Positions 35,101 to 46,239 of a stretch of 64,000 bases of DNA are shown one piece after another. The translations under genes were made by a program, and so were the position numbers. Under the pieces are notes generated by a model. It made no database searches and was not told the DNA's origin. It saw only the letters and a list, made by a program, of their open reading frames with translations. The DNA comes from Aphis gossypii (taxonomy: Eukaryota; Arthropoda; Insecta; Hemiptera; Aphididae). Location of the stretch: positions 56,874 through 120,873 of the forward strand of contig NW_026083201.1 of the NCBI RefSeq assembly GCF_020184175.1, in the 5' to 3' direction. The stretch's first letter is position 1. Each line of letters opens with the position of its first letter.

Positions 35101-36859
35101 CATAGAAATCTTTATGTTTACCGGTTAAGACTCGATGGGGATCACATTTAAGCATCTTAAATTCAATTGTTAGTAATAAATCTTGTCTTCAAACATTAGC
35201 TGTTCTAACAGAAGGGTCAGAATTATTAGGTACAGAATTAAAAAGTATGCTATTAGAACCTGAATTTTGGTTGTACATTGAGCACATCATTTGCATTTTA
35301 AGTCCTATTGTCACTTGGGTAATAAGGATGGAAAATGATGAATCTATTATACGTTTAAGTTATTCATGCTTTAAAGATATTGAGTTGGCAATTAAAAGTG
35401 TATTAGAACGTACTGCAATGTTGACAGAGCTTGAAAAAACTTTTATTACATCTCAAATGACAAAGCGTAAGCAGTATGCAATAAAACCTATTCATATGGC
35501 AGCTCATCTGTTGGACCCAAAAACAGAATCTTTGCCTATTAGTATAGATTATGAAATGGAAGGAATTGCTTATATTAACATGCTTTCAGAAAATGAACAG
35601 AACATTATGGAAGATTTTTCAAATTTCAGATCTCGCAGTGGTGGAATATGGGGAAATCAGTTTATATGGGATTCTGCTAAGTCTACAAAAACTGTAAACT
35701 GGTGGAAAGGTCTTTGCCGTAGCAGCCCTCTGCAAAATATAGCTGTAAGAATACTGAGTACCCCTCCAACATCTGCTGCTACCGAGCGGTCTTTCTCCAC
35801 ATTTTCTTCTATTCACACTAAAAGTAGAAATAGACTTACAACTGAAAGGGCAACTAAAATGACATACATAACTCATTATCATAGAAGCAATATTAATAGT
35901 GTCAAGAATTCAAAAAAAAAATAAAAGTAAAATTAATTTGGATCATTTAATGGAAAATGAAGATACTAACAATCTTGAAGCTGATGATGAATGTAGTGAA
36001 GGGGAAAGTTTTAATTCTTCTGATGACTCCGATACAAATGATTCAACTAATAATGATAGTTCAGCTTCAGATGTGCATATAACAGAAAATGATATAATTG
36101 ATATAAACATGGAAGAGGAAGATACACAAATTGACACAAATTCATTTGTTTTAGTCAATTTCTTTGGAAATACTTTGAAAACTAAAAATCAAGTTTTTAA
36201 ATATGTGTGTATGGTTAAAAGTATTCTTAAAACTGGTTTCAAAGTTCAGGGTCTAAAATCAGTTGGTGGATCTAAAACGCATTTCAAAATTATTGATGGA
36301 GATGTATCAGTTGTAAAAATTAAAGATATAATTTCCAAACTTGATTTTCCTAAGAAAACATATGATCAAAAAAAAAAATGTATAATGTATATATTTTCTT
36401 TAAATATTGATATTAGTGAACAGTGAGTATTATAAATTGTTTTTATTGTTTTTTTTTGTTTTTTTGTTGTTTTTTTTTATGTATTTGAATTACCTACTAA
36501 AATTAAGAGTAGCTTATTTGGTTTAATACTTAATTACTTTTTCGTAATATGTCATAAATTTATATAACTCACCTTTTTCGTCTTTTTCGATACTGGTTTC
36601 TTCTCCGGTTTTACAGCTAACCTTTTCGATGTACCTTTTTTTTGAGATGTTGTTGCAATATTATCCTATAATTAAAATAGACGATAAGCTGATGACGGTT
36701 TACAAAATAAATTTTTCATAAAATATTTAATGTCTTTTAATTAAAATAATTATATATTATATTATAATAAAAAAAAATAAAAAATAAATGTTTTTTTTTA
36801 CTTACTTCGGAAAAATAACACCGACTCCTCGTCATCGCTTTTAATGAGTAGCAGGACAT
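32162..36859 (-). CDS. Spliced gene of unknown function, apparently split by a hAT insertion
   Basis: Four candidate exons. 36806-36859 starts MSCYSLKAMTRSRCYFSE (donor GTAAGT). 36573-36665 is Lys-rich, DNIATTSQKKGTSKRL (donor GTGAGT). Next comes a long exon, 32340 to about 32778, with WAPSEWPPIIRNARINP, DFLDWKQFS and SSAKFKDLSDLCKNGIIP (donor GTAAGA). The last is 32162-32261, ending DSNVPDDY. The first pair and the last pair are each phase-compatible. Joining the middle is inference, because a hAT terminus begins at 32779, exactly where the third exon loses its upstream part. The C-terminal pattern recurs in aphid proteins of unknown role, some linked to transposons. No catalytic motif recognised. 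Confidence 0.5.
33252..35924 (+). pseudogene. hAT transposase with BED finger, three exons, one in-frame stop
   Basis: Exon 1 (33252-33464) encodes MSFNIIKKYFDYSD and a BED-type finger (HCKYCGQLY ... MTKHLTNSKSC). Exon 2 (33561-33719) and exon 3 (34464-35924) join in phase 0 with GT-AG introns; the second intron is about 740 bp. Exon 3 has QLDGWSNLRNEGI, VITDNASNCKKAG (second catalytic region), SIGCMSHTLHLLCCG, KTRWGSH and the C-terminal dimerisation motif TPPTSAATERSFSTFSSI. A single TAG at 35103-35105, between the RNase-H-like blocks, interrupts an otherwise open 610-codon frame. The protein would bind the element ends and catalyse cut-and-paste transposition. Confidence 0.88.
35899..36426 (+). 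CDS. Acidic ORF after hAT transposase, C-terminal extension or separate gene
   Basis: Overlaps the last 26 bases of the hAT frame in a different frame. The first half is acidic and Ser/Asp-rich (DDECSEGESFNSSDDSDTND). The second half, FVLVNFFGNTLKTKN to KIKDIISKLDFPKK, matches a C-terminal module I have seen in various arthropod transposon-derived proteins. A one-base shift in the A-run near 35915 would make it an extension of the transposase. Alternatively it is a second ORF of the element. Confidence 0.45.
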   Translation: MSRIQKKNKSKINLDHLMENEDTNNLEADDECSEGESFNSSDDSDTNDSTNNDSSASDVHITENDIIDINMEEEDTQIDTNSFVLVNFFGNTLKTKNQVFKYVCMVKSILKTGFKVQGLKSVGGSKTHFKIIDGDVSVVKIKDIISKLDFPKKTYDQKKKCIMYIFSLNIDISEQ

Positions 36860-36923
36860 TTTTTCAAAATTAAATTAATTTTATTAAAAAAAAAAAAGTC
36901 TAGATTGTAAATCTGTTGAAGTA

Positions 36924-36965
36924 AACTGAATATACTGTATCGATGAGTCTCTTATATATATATAA
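36924..36965 (-). promoter_or_regulatory. Candidate TATA and initiator for the minus-strand gene at 36859
   Basis: On the minus strand TATATATATAAGAG is followed about 30 bp later by TTCAGTTTAC, an arthropod TCAGTT-type initiator, and then by the ATG at 36859 some 65 bp downstream. Spacing fits a core promoter. Confidence 0.45.
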
Positions 36966-37172
36966 CCACTTCTACTCCTCCTCTTAAGTCTAAAATAATC
37001 AGTTCAGCTAAAACACTAACTAGAATAAAATTTGAAAGGTACGTCTTTTCAATTCGAAAAAATAGAATGTAATAACAAGTGCAATTTGTATCTAAAAGAA
37101 TGTAATTGACTTCTACATTTCAATGTCAGATTTGAAAGGTTATATACAATTTAGCAAGGTAAGATTAAAATT

Positions 37173-37619
37173 AAATAATTGGTGATAGTAAACATGAAAT
37201 AGAAACGTACGTATATTTTGGAGACTACGCCGCCCAAATAGTTTAATATAAAAGCGGTTGTGGTAGTATTAAGAATTAGACATACAGCTAGTTCGTATGT
37301 AGAAATCCTGCATATTACATTACTTCATTCCTGTTGCCCTAAGCTGATATTAGTTGGTTAGATTTAGAATAATGAATATTAATATATTAAATAATTGGAT
37401 TACGAACATAGTTTAAATAATCGTTTATATATATATATATATATATACATATTTTAAAGATTAAAAAATATGTATTTAAATAATTGGTTATAGTAAAATA
37501 TGAAATAGAAACGTATAGTCGAATTTCCTGTTTACCATTACACGTACGTATATTTTTGGGGGACTACTCAAAAATAGTTTAATATAAAATGGGTTGTGGT
37601 AGTATTAAAAATTAGACAA
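37173..37619. repeat. Direct repeat of a promoter-like segment
   Basis: 37173-37283 and 37478-37619 share AATTGGT(G/T)ATAGTAAA, ATGAAATAGAAACGTA, ACGTACGTATATTTT, GGACTAC and TAGTTTAATATAAAA followed by GGTTGTGGTAGTATTAA. The second copy has about 26 extra bases in the middle. TTTAATATAAAA could be a TATA box in both. No ORF follows within reach; a GTAAGT-like donor occurs at 37850. Confidence 0.6.
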
Positions 37620-37922
37620 AGTTAAGCCTCACTCACGCATAGACCGATGACATTGTTCTATACTTTAACATACATCGAGCTTGCTTTTATTATATTCAGT
37701 GATTAAATAACTTTTAATTCAAACTTCTTACACATACGACAAAGTGGACTTCGTCGTTAAATCGTGCTGAACCATCTTCACCAAGACCGGTTCACTACAA
37801 CTAGAAGCCAGTATATTTTTTTTCAAGCATCTCCACGCTAACAGAAATGTAAGTACTATTACTTTACTACTATTAACTACCTAGCTTTAAATTAAATATT
37901 TACTATTATAATTTTCCACTAT

Positions 37923-39432
37923 AAAAAAAAAAAAAGCGGGCAAGTGAGTACCGCTCTGCTGTACATTAGGTGCCGTATGGATCATTATTATATAAAATAG
38001 GAGTGTTAAATTTGAATCCAATGATAGTTATCATTGTATACGAAAAACGATTCTGAACGAAGATGATTTGTTAGCCTAGGATATAATTTCCAGTTGTTGG
38101 TGAAAAAGGTGGTTTATGTTTTAATGGCCTGAATACACCAAAATTTAAGTTCTTTTATAATAATTGTAAGCTAAACTTATGAAAAATCTTGTATTAAATT
38201 TTCAACTCTTAGCTACTTATACAAACATTTTTATGAAATATACCTACAAAATAATTTGCAAATATTCATAATTTTGACGAATTTTCGTCAAAATTTGAAC
38301 TTCAAATGCTAATAAAAAAAAATTGTGCCTATATATTCTTATAATTTTTTAATCACTATAATAATAACTTATGAGGATTTTTGTATTAAATTTTCAAGTA
38401 TTTTGATAGGGCCAAAAAGATTTTATCGACACATAAAAAAACAATTTTCAGAAAAATTGAAAATTTCAGTTGTCTATAAATAGCTCAAAAAAACTCAAAA
38501 TATTTTGAAAATTAAATCAAGTAAATAAAATGCCAATCTAAATAACTGGTAAAATTTTCAAGTATCTACGACTTATACTTTTTGAATTATAAGAAATATC
38601 AAAAATCGTTTGAGGCTAAACCGTTATTTAACACGGTTTTGTAAAAATTTAAATTTTAAACACTCATAAAAATTTTTTGTCTGAATCCGGTAGAGTTTTT
38701 TTTACAGATATTTGAAGAAAAATGTATGGAGAACCTGTACACCAAATTTTCAAAACTTAGTTATAAAAGAAAAAATTTTATGATTTTTCAACTTCAAAAT
38801 TACTTGCAAATTTTCGTGTTTTCGACAGATTTCGTAAAAATTTGAACTAAAAACGCTTATAAAAAAAAATTGTGACTAACGATTTTTAATTTTTTTTAAA
38901 CTACATTAAAAACAACTCATAAGGAACCTTGTATTAAATTTTCAAAACTTTTTGGTCATCCAAAAATTTTTTATCGACACTTAAAAAAAATTTCTCAAAA
39001 AAATCGAAAATTTCAGTGGTCTATAAATAACTCAAAAAAAGTCAAAATTTTTTGAAAATTTAACTATATACAGATACCACTGACATTAACATTTGGTGAA
39101 AATTTCAAGTATTTTCAGCGATTAGTTTTTGAATTACAACCATAAAAAAAAATCGATTTGGTCAAAAACTGGATTTGCGTAAAAATTCCCGTTTTTCCGT
39201 CATTTTTTTTTTGTTTTTCTCGATTTTTTTGAAAACTGTTGGAAAATGTTAACTTTTTACCTCTATAATGCACCAAGGATATTCACTATTACATCGGAAA
39301 CCACCCCCATAGTTTGAAATTGGAGCATTATTTCGACTAGTTATGCTGTACACAGACACAAAAACAAAAAAAAAAAAAAAACACACACACCATTAAATCA
39401 ATACATTCATCACTTCGTTCAGAATCTAAAAA
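37923..39432 (+). repeat. Interspersed repeat family R, copy 3 (fullest)
   Basis: Runs from AAAAAGCGGGCAAGTGAGTA to CACTTCGTTCAGAATCT, about 1.5 kb. GATTCTGAACGAAG near the left and its complement at the right end form a short inverted pair. Matches 7381-8510 directly and 3470-4700 inverted. The right part has a 30-bp A-rich tract with CACACACACA. Non-coding. Confidence 0.85.
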
Positions 39433-40520
39433 TGATTCCATTTAATAATGGTATTTTACATAATTACACCACAAATAGGTTCATTTAAATACCTACATAT
39501 TATGTAATTTGTATCAAAAATATAACATGTATTTGCGTTACATAAATAAATAAATTTTAGTTTTTTTTTTTTTTTTTACACCACGTTAAAAAAACGAAAT
39601 GAAATATGTAATTTGTACCAGCCCTAAAATTGAGTATAGTACGAAACATTTTGAATAGTTCAAAAAGATTAGTGTGTAGTACAACATTTAAAGTATGTCA
39701 TTTATTATAATAATAATATGTATAATTTTATATCTTCACATTTTTTTTTCCAAACCACATATACACAGATACATCGTAAACAATATTTTGTGTTGTTACG
39801 TCTTATACACTTAATTATAGTTACTATTATTTTTTGTTATAATCAGCTTAGTTATAGTAAATGTACGGTATATACACGGAATATATTCTGTGGTATATAT
39901 ATAAACAAAAAATAGTTACTAGCTTTTTCTTACAGAGTTTAGTTGATATAAATAGTTATAAATTATGTTTTATTTTTTTTTTAAAAAATAGTATAATATA
40001 CTTAACAAGATTTACTTATTTAATATATATATATAGAGTTTGTTTTACATTATTTATAATTAAAGTATGATTGATTTTATATATTTTATGAATTATTGCT
40101 AAACAAAAATTTACTTATATAATATATATATATTATATATATACATTTTATTATAATTATAATTTTAATAATGTGAACAATGTTACAAATTATAATTTTA
40201 GTAAGTACAGATTAGATAATGCTCCTTTTTTAGACAAGTTAAGAAATGAAAAAAGAACGTTTTAGATGACTATAATTTTTCTTATTATATCGGTGAAAAA
40301 TGTAATAGACGTATACGTTATCGTTCCTCATTTTGAATAATCAACTAGAAGATTTAATAAATAAATTTGTTTAAATAAATCTATTTTTTTTTAACCTAAT
40401 TTATATTATTTCTTTAATCTATTTTTCATTTTTTCTTTTTTTTTATACACCTACTTATATAGAAGTATTACTTTGTTCATAATAGCTTTTCCAAAACATA
40501 AAAAAAAAAAAATGTTTTTT
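39433..40520. other. No gene seen
   Basis: Extremely AT-rich with TATATATA microsatellites near 40025 and 40120. Short hydrophobic frames at 39718-40070 are chance products of AT-rich sequence. Confidence 0.5.
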
Positions 40521-40527
40521 TTAGAAA

Positions 40528-40900
40528 ATGGATTTACTTAACCATATCTTAATTGAAATTCATCGATTGGATGAAGAAATCGATGATAATGATGAGAAGG
40601 AAGTACAAAGTAAACATGAACAAAGAAAAACTATAATTTTAATCAAAAGAAAAATTAAAATATTAAGATATGAAAAATACTTAGCTAAAACACTTTTACA
40701 AGATATAAAAAAAATAAAATCTTAAAAGAGAATATAATAAATTTGAGAAATGAAATATTACTTGTTAATAAATATTATGATTTATATGGTTATGTTAGAT
40801 TTCGAAAACAGACGTTAGCTTATCATCTGCATAGCGATTATTGTACATTATTGGATGATCTAAATTTATTAACAGAATCTTTTTGTTTGAATCTAAAATG
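40528..40900 (+). other. Small charged coiled-coil ORF next to the capsid-like remnant
   Basis: 40528-40725 encodes MDLLNHILIEIHRLDEEIDD and a Lys/Glu-rich helix. A second open piece in another frame (about 40741-40900) ends near SFCLNLK. Not recognised. Position and AT-rich codon use match the ORFs at 41047-42276, so it may belong to the same decayed element. Confidence 0.3.
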
Positions 40901-41046
40901 ATTTTTTTTAAAAAAAACTAAGTACTCATTGTTTATTTAAGAATTTTATTATTATTATTTTTTTTAAAAATGTAAAACAAAAAAAACATACATTCATATA
41001 TATATATATATAAATTTAATGTGTTTTTTATTATTTCAGTCTCATT

Positions 41047-42276
41047 ATGAACAGAAATATAATAACAAAAAAACAGCGTATGAACACGATTGGAAGTGGA
41101 CTTATTGAAATAGAAAGATTTAGAAAAGGTTCAAAAACTTTCATAATTAAGAACTGTGAAAATTATATAGATTATAAATTATTTTTTAACTATATTTTAC
41201 ATGAGTTAATTTTAAAGTTAAGACAATCGTGTATTAAAACGTTGATCAAATTTAATTTACACGTTGACTGGAAAAGTAAAACTTACTAATAACGGTTTTT
41301 CCTATCTCTTTGAACAAATACGACTTGAAATCAATGGAATAGAAGTAGATAGTACACGTGTACTTGGTATTACCAGTTCGTTAAAAGGTTATCTATCAGG
41401 TACACCTGATAATTATAATTGTTATGAAAATGCTGGTTGGATATTTAAAAATAGTTCAAACCCAGCAAATAGTAATGGAGAATTTAGTGCATGCATTCCG
41501 TTAAAATATTGGTTAGGTCTATTTGAAGACTTTAAAAAGATATTAGTTAATTCTAGATTAGAACTAATATTAACTCGAAGTCATAGCGATTTAAACGCTC
41601 TAAAAGTAATTACTAGTGGAAGTACAAATTCTGGAAAAGTTGTTTTGAAAAAAATAGTTTGGAAGGTTCCACATATTACTGTTGATGATGAAGAAAGGTT
41701 AAAATTATTAAAACTTATTGAAAAAGAAAAAAGTTTGTTTATCCCGTTCAGATCTTTTGAAACTTTTGAATATCCTGAACTCGGAACCACAAAAAAAGTT
41801 GTATGGAACCTAAAAACTGCTTCAAAATTAGAAAAACCTCGATTCATTATAATCGGATTACAAAAGGGACGTAAAATTCGTTAGAAAAAGATTGTGGTGT
41901 ATTCGATCATTGTAATATAACTAATGTAAAAGTATTTTTAAACTCAATAGGATATCCTTATGATAATTTAAATTTGGATTTTGCTAAAAATAATTTTACC
42001 TTATTATATGATATGTATACATCGTTTCAAGAATCGTACTATGAAAAAAGTATTCGGAACCCGATATTAAGCCCATCTACATTTCTAACGCAAGCTCCAA
42101 TTATTGTTATCGATACGTCAAAACAGAATGATTCAGCTACAGCTTCATCAGTAGATGTTCAATTAGAAATTGAAGCATCAGAATCTCTTTCAGGTGTAAC
42201 TGCTTATTGTTTATTAATTCATGATCGCATTGTAGAATATGTACCTTTTACTAGGGAAGTAAGAAAACTAGTTTAA
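41047..42276 (+). pseudogene. Capsid-like (probable jelly-roll) ORF remnant of a virus-like element
   Basis: Three overlapping open frames, 41047-41289, 41264-41884 and about 41898-42276, form one protein broken by shifts near 41260 and 41885. Recognisable stretches are NGFSYLFEQIRLEINGIEVD, LGITSSLKGYLSG, EYPELGTTKKVVWNLKTA, KLEKPRFIIIGLQKGRK, FDHCNITNVKVFLNS and LLIHDRIVEYVPFT. These match a protein family of about 430-450 residues spread through aphid, other arthropod and Hydra genomes. I believe it is a capsid (double jelly-roll, hexon-like) protein of Polinton/adintovirus-type elements, but that cannot be shown here. No polymerase, integrase or packaging ATPase is present nearby, so only a fragment is left. 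Confidence 0.5.
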
Positions 42277-42399
42277 TCAATTTAAAATTAATTTAGAATA
42301 ATGAGACAATACATATAAATATATTTTTTTATTTTGAACCAAAACGTATTATTTTTTATTTTTTAAAAAAAACATGACTAAAAAATATAATTATGAAGT

Positions 42400-42530
42400 G
42401 TGTATATACACTGCTTAAACTTTATGTGTAACATAGAAAAAAATTTATTGGTTGTAGCGGAATACTCCGTCTGTGTTACACGGGAAATAAATAGTGTATA
42501 CACTGTTTAAACTTTATGTGTAACAGGGGA
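42400..42530. repeat. Short tandem duplication, period about 92 bp
   Basis: TATACACTG(C/T)TTAAACTTTATGTG begins at 42405 and again at 42497, both followed by TAACA and A-rich sequence. Non-coding. Confidence 0.65.
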
Positions 42531-42616
42531 AAAAATAATTGGTTTTAAATTTTTTTAAATCAGTGTTTTTTACTAGTACAGCGGAGAAAAAAAAAGTTTG
42601 AGGGGGAAAATCCCCC

Positions 42617-43177
42617 TTAAAAATTTGCAATCTCCGCAGTCAAAAGTGCGCCGAACATACAAATGTATACTACTACACTTATTAAATAATTATGAATGCA
42701 TGAAACTATTTCATTGCAACCTCTATTACCTATTGTCTCACCCCACAAGTAACATAAAGCATTTTGGTTTACACTTTCATAAATGGTTAAATTATAGGTA
42801 CTAAATTTCCTACTATAATATAAGTTCATATTATCACCCTTGGGAGTATTCAGAACTTTTTGAAGATCAAAACTGACGCATAATGATGTAGTATTGTCTA
42901 ATGGTTTTTGATATTTTAGAAACATAGCTTTACAGTCTTCTTTGTCATTTATATGTTTTTGATGATTTATGATTGATTCATCTTGTGAACTATTTTCATT
43001 TAAATTAGTAATATTATCAAATTTAGAACATGTACGACACTTATCCTTTTTAGGTAAATGAAAATCAATATTATATTGTTCATTGAATACTTTTCTAAAA
43101 AAATATTTAGAAACAGGTGCATCATTATTTGTTTTGCAAAAATCTTTATAAATGGCATAAAGTCGAAGCATATTCAT
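42617..43177 (-). pseudogene. DUF7869-like transposase fragment fused to a hAT tail
   Basis: The first residues (MNMLRLY) still look like the end of the upstream hAT frame. From AIYKDFCKTNNDAPVSKYFF onward the ORF is the DUF7869-type family, with FHLPKKDKCRTCSKFDN, SFDLQKVLNTPKG, YYSRKFSTYNLTIYE and NRGCNEIVSCIHNYL. This is the same family as the transposase at 18881-19741 but a different subfamily. The downstream half, including the DNC and GHTFM motifs, is missing. A stop separates it from the hAT frame (near 43199). Confidence 0.7.
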
Positions 43178-43198
43178 AAGCTCTGCTGGTAGATATTT

Positions 43199-46100
43199 TT
43201 ATATGGGTTTAACTTCAACATCTTCATCTTCATCAAAATCTATGTTAACAAATTTAGATTTATTATTATGAAAATCATTTTCAGATACATTTTGTATAAA
43301 ATTGCTATACTGGCAAGCACACTGCTTTAACTCAATTGCAATGATCTCTTTGTTTAAATTTGCTAAATTACATATTGTGTTCAATGAGTCTTTGGGAAAT
43401 TGTTCAAGTTCATCAATAAAAGAAAATGTTTTAGGATCTAGCCAATTTAAATCTTTTAATAACATTTCATTAGGTACAAATCGTGATTGTATGCTATTAA
43501 GAATAGTATCTAAAACAGAATATACATTTGACTTAAATTTTGAATAAGGAGTTATATTTCTAACTTCATCTGAACACTTTTCTCCAGATAATGTTTTTTT
43601 TTTTGGAATACGCTTTATAGGAAAATCTTCTTGAATATCTATCAATTCTTCTTCATCAAAAAACAAATTAATTTTTTCAGCAAAAGACTTGCATTTTGTA
43701 TACAAAGAGTTTATGTAATTTTCATTTCTTTTTTTTTTCAATTTTCTTTTGTAAAGTTTCAATCATATTCCAAGCTTGTAAATAGTTAATAGATTTAGTT
43801 TGCAAATAAACTGATATAGGACTTGTTACTGCATAAATATCAAGCAACAAATTAGCAATTAATATTGTTTCAAATTTTGACCAATTAGTTATTAAAGATT
43901 TTGCCATGTATTTAGTCTGAACATTAAAGTTACCTTTGCAGACTGCAACTAAAAACTCTAATAAAGTAACAAACTTACTATTTTCAACTTCATTGTTATC
44001 TTCAATCATTTGTAAATCCATGATAGAAGACAAAGCTTTTTCTTTGCTCCACCACCTAGTTGCACCAATTTTTTGTAAACGATAGAGTTTTCCATGTGCA
44101 GAATGTTTTTCTCCTGTAACACTCATCCATGTTGTCATTCGCTTATGAGAATCGGTTAAGAACACTGCTGATTGTTCAATTAACCCAAATAAATCTTCTG
44201 CCAACTGTAAATTATTTGTAGACTCGCTCATTACCAAATTTAAAACATGGCCCATACAGTGAGTATATACAATATCTGGATTGACTTTCTTTAAATATGC
44301 TTGTAAACCATGATATATCCCCTTCATGTTAGCTGCTCCATCAAAAGAACATGCCACAATATCTTCAAGTAATAGACCATGAAGTTTTAAATTATCTTCC
44401 AACAATTTAAAAAGTGCTATACCTCTAGAATCTTTACAAATGACCAAACTTAGTAACCGTTCTTGTACGATTCCGGTAAAAATATAACGAACACAAATTG
44501 CAAGCTGGTCCATAGTGCTCACGTTTTGAGTACTATCAAACTTTATGCTAAATTTCTTACATTCAACAATTTCTTCAACAATTTTTCCTTGAATAGCTGC
44601 TCCTATGGACTTAATTAATTTTTCATTTACAAAGTGTTTTGATAAAAAAGTTACCATACATCCTCGGCCTTTTTTGTTTTTGTTTTTTTCACTTAGTGTA
44701 ACTGATTTATCTACATGTTGTCCTAGAATAGTATCATATTTTGCTACAAATTTAACAAGCTCTAAAAAGTTTCCATGGTTTAAACTATTGTCAGTCAAAG
44801 AATGAGCAGCTTCATGCTTTCCACGATAAGGTATTCCCTGTCGTCCAATAAACAAAACTATGTCAATTAAACGCTTTAATATTTGTCTTCGGATTTCTAC
44901 TTGTTGAGCCCTTTTTGCCATAACATCTCGATTTAATATTGACTGAATATCTTTATTCAATTTAAAACGGACAGCTGTATTTGTAGAATTATTATGGAAA
45001 ATAGAATTTTCATGGATTATTATATCACGATATAAACATTTATTTATTTTTATATCCACTTTATAACCAGATATAAATTTAGTTTCAATTTCTCCATACT
45101 TCCCATGCACTCCATATGCCATGCAATTGGAACAATGTAAAGAATTTGTATCGATACAATATGACACCCATTTTCTCTGAACAATGTCACCATTTGGCAG
45201 TTGTTTAAAGTATATTCTTTTAAAGTCAACTTTACCTGTTCCTGATTGTACATAAGGTTGTATCGGATGCTTGTTAAAAAAATTATTTTTTGCTGTAACA
45301 GAATCACTCATTGAGGGACGAATAAAGTTTGAAATTGTACAAACCTAAAACAAAATAAGTATATAACTAAATAAATAATTAAATTGTTTTATTTTATAAA
45401 TATTTACCATAGAGTCCTTAAAAACTTGAGAAAATTGTGAATTTTGAGTATTTATGTTCAGCTCAGAAGTTTCATTAACTTAAAAAAAAAAAAAAATCAA
45501 AACTATAAACATTGATTAAAGTTTAACTTTCTTGAGTGTTTTTTTGAACATTTAATAACATTGCTTTCAGCATAAAATAATAGTATTAATAAACAAATTA
45601 CTCAATTAAAATAAATATAATTTTACCAATTATGTCTTCAACATAACTAGTACATTCACTGTCTTGAGTGTCTTCTGGACATCAAATAATATTGCTTTCT
45701 GCATAAAATAATAATAACAATAAACATATAATTACCTAATGAATGAAAATTAATATTCTAAGAATAATGTTATAGTTTGAATTGTTTCAATAAATAAATA
45801 AATAAAATATAAATAATTTTACCAGTTGTGTCTTCAATAAAATCAACACATTCATTTTCTTGAGTGTTTTTTGAAAATTTTATAGCATTGATATCTGTAT
45901 AAAAAAATAATATTAATAAACAAATTACTGAATGAAAATAAATATAATTTTACCATTTATGTCTTCAACATAACTAGCACATTGACTGTCTTGGGTGTCT
46001 TCTGGACATCTGATAATATTGCTTTCTGCATAAGAAAAAAAAAATAACAAACAAATAACTAATGAAAAAATATTTTTTTCCATTACACTTACCTTCTGTC

Positions 46101-46228
46101 CGAAATTGATGCTTAGGCACAGGGAAAAAATTAATTTTTGTTTGATTTGAAGAAGATCCGACTTCTAATAGCAATTGTTTATTTTTCCTATTCCTCTTTT
46201 CACAACCTGACTTATAAACGCGTTTCAT
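43199..46228 (-). pseudogene. ZMYM1-type hAT transposase, six exons, 3' end replaced
   Basis: Exon 1 is 46093-46228 (MKRVYKSGCEKRNRKNKQ). Three 72-nt exons follow (45954-46025, 45823-45894, 45627-45698), then 45408-45478 and a long exon from 45344. All introns are GT-AG and phases agree. The long exon has the TTF-type zinc region (KWVSYCIDTNSLHCSNCMAY), GRQGIPYRGKHEAAH, ACSFDGAANMKG, YTHCMGHVLNLVM and TRWWSKEKA. The frame slips in an A-run near 43735 and continues to 43199 (FVPNEMLLKDLNWLDPKTF). The third 72-nt exon has an in-frame TGA. The hAT C-terminal dimerisation block is missing; a different family follows at 43177. Confidence 0.85.
45510..46025 (-). repeat. Triplicated 72-nt exon cassette plus one dead copy
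   Basis: Exons at 45954-46025, 45823-45894 and 45627-45698 are each exactly 72 nt, all phase 1 to phase 1. They encode variants of ESNIIxCPEDTQDSxCxSYV. The introns also resemble each other (ATAAATATAATTTTACC). A fourth copy near 45520-45567 has lost its AG acceptor and is truncated. Confidence 0.8.
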
Positions 46229-46239
46229 AATTTATGATA

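Larger units (their letters stand above)
32779..36426 (+). mobile_element. BED-finger hAT transposon (right end not found)
   Basis: The left end begins CAGGATTTCCCGGGAGCG and has an inverted GC-rich motif (TCCCGGGAGCGATCCCGGGA). A spliced hAT transposase follows. I could not find the opposite terminus or a second copy of the flanking octamer GGCACTTC, so the end coordinate is only the end of recognisable coding sequence. Confidence 0.6.

Noticed and set aside
39718..40070. Overlapping Ile/Tyr-rich ORFs
   Set aside because: Low-complexity AT sequence; no support.
45974..46228. Reading exon 1 of the ZMYM1-type gene through to 45974
   Set aside because: A GTAAGTG donor at 46092 and the phase-matched next exon give a better structure; the read-through tail is low-complexity.
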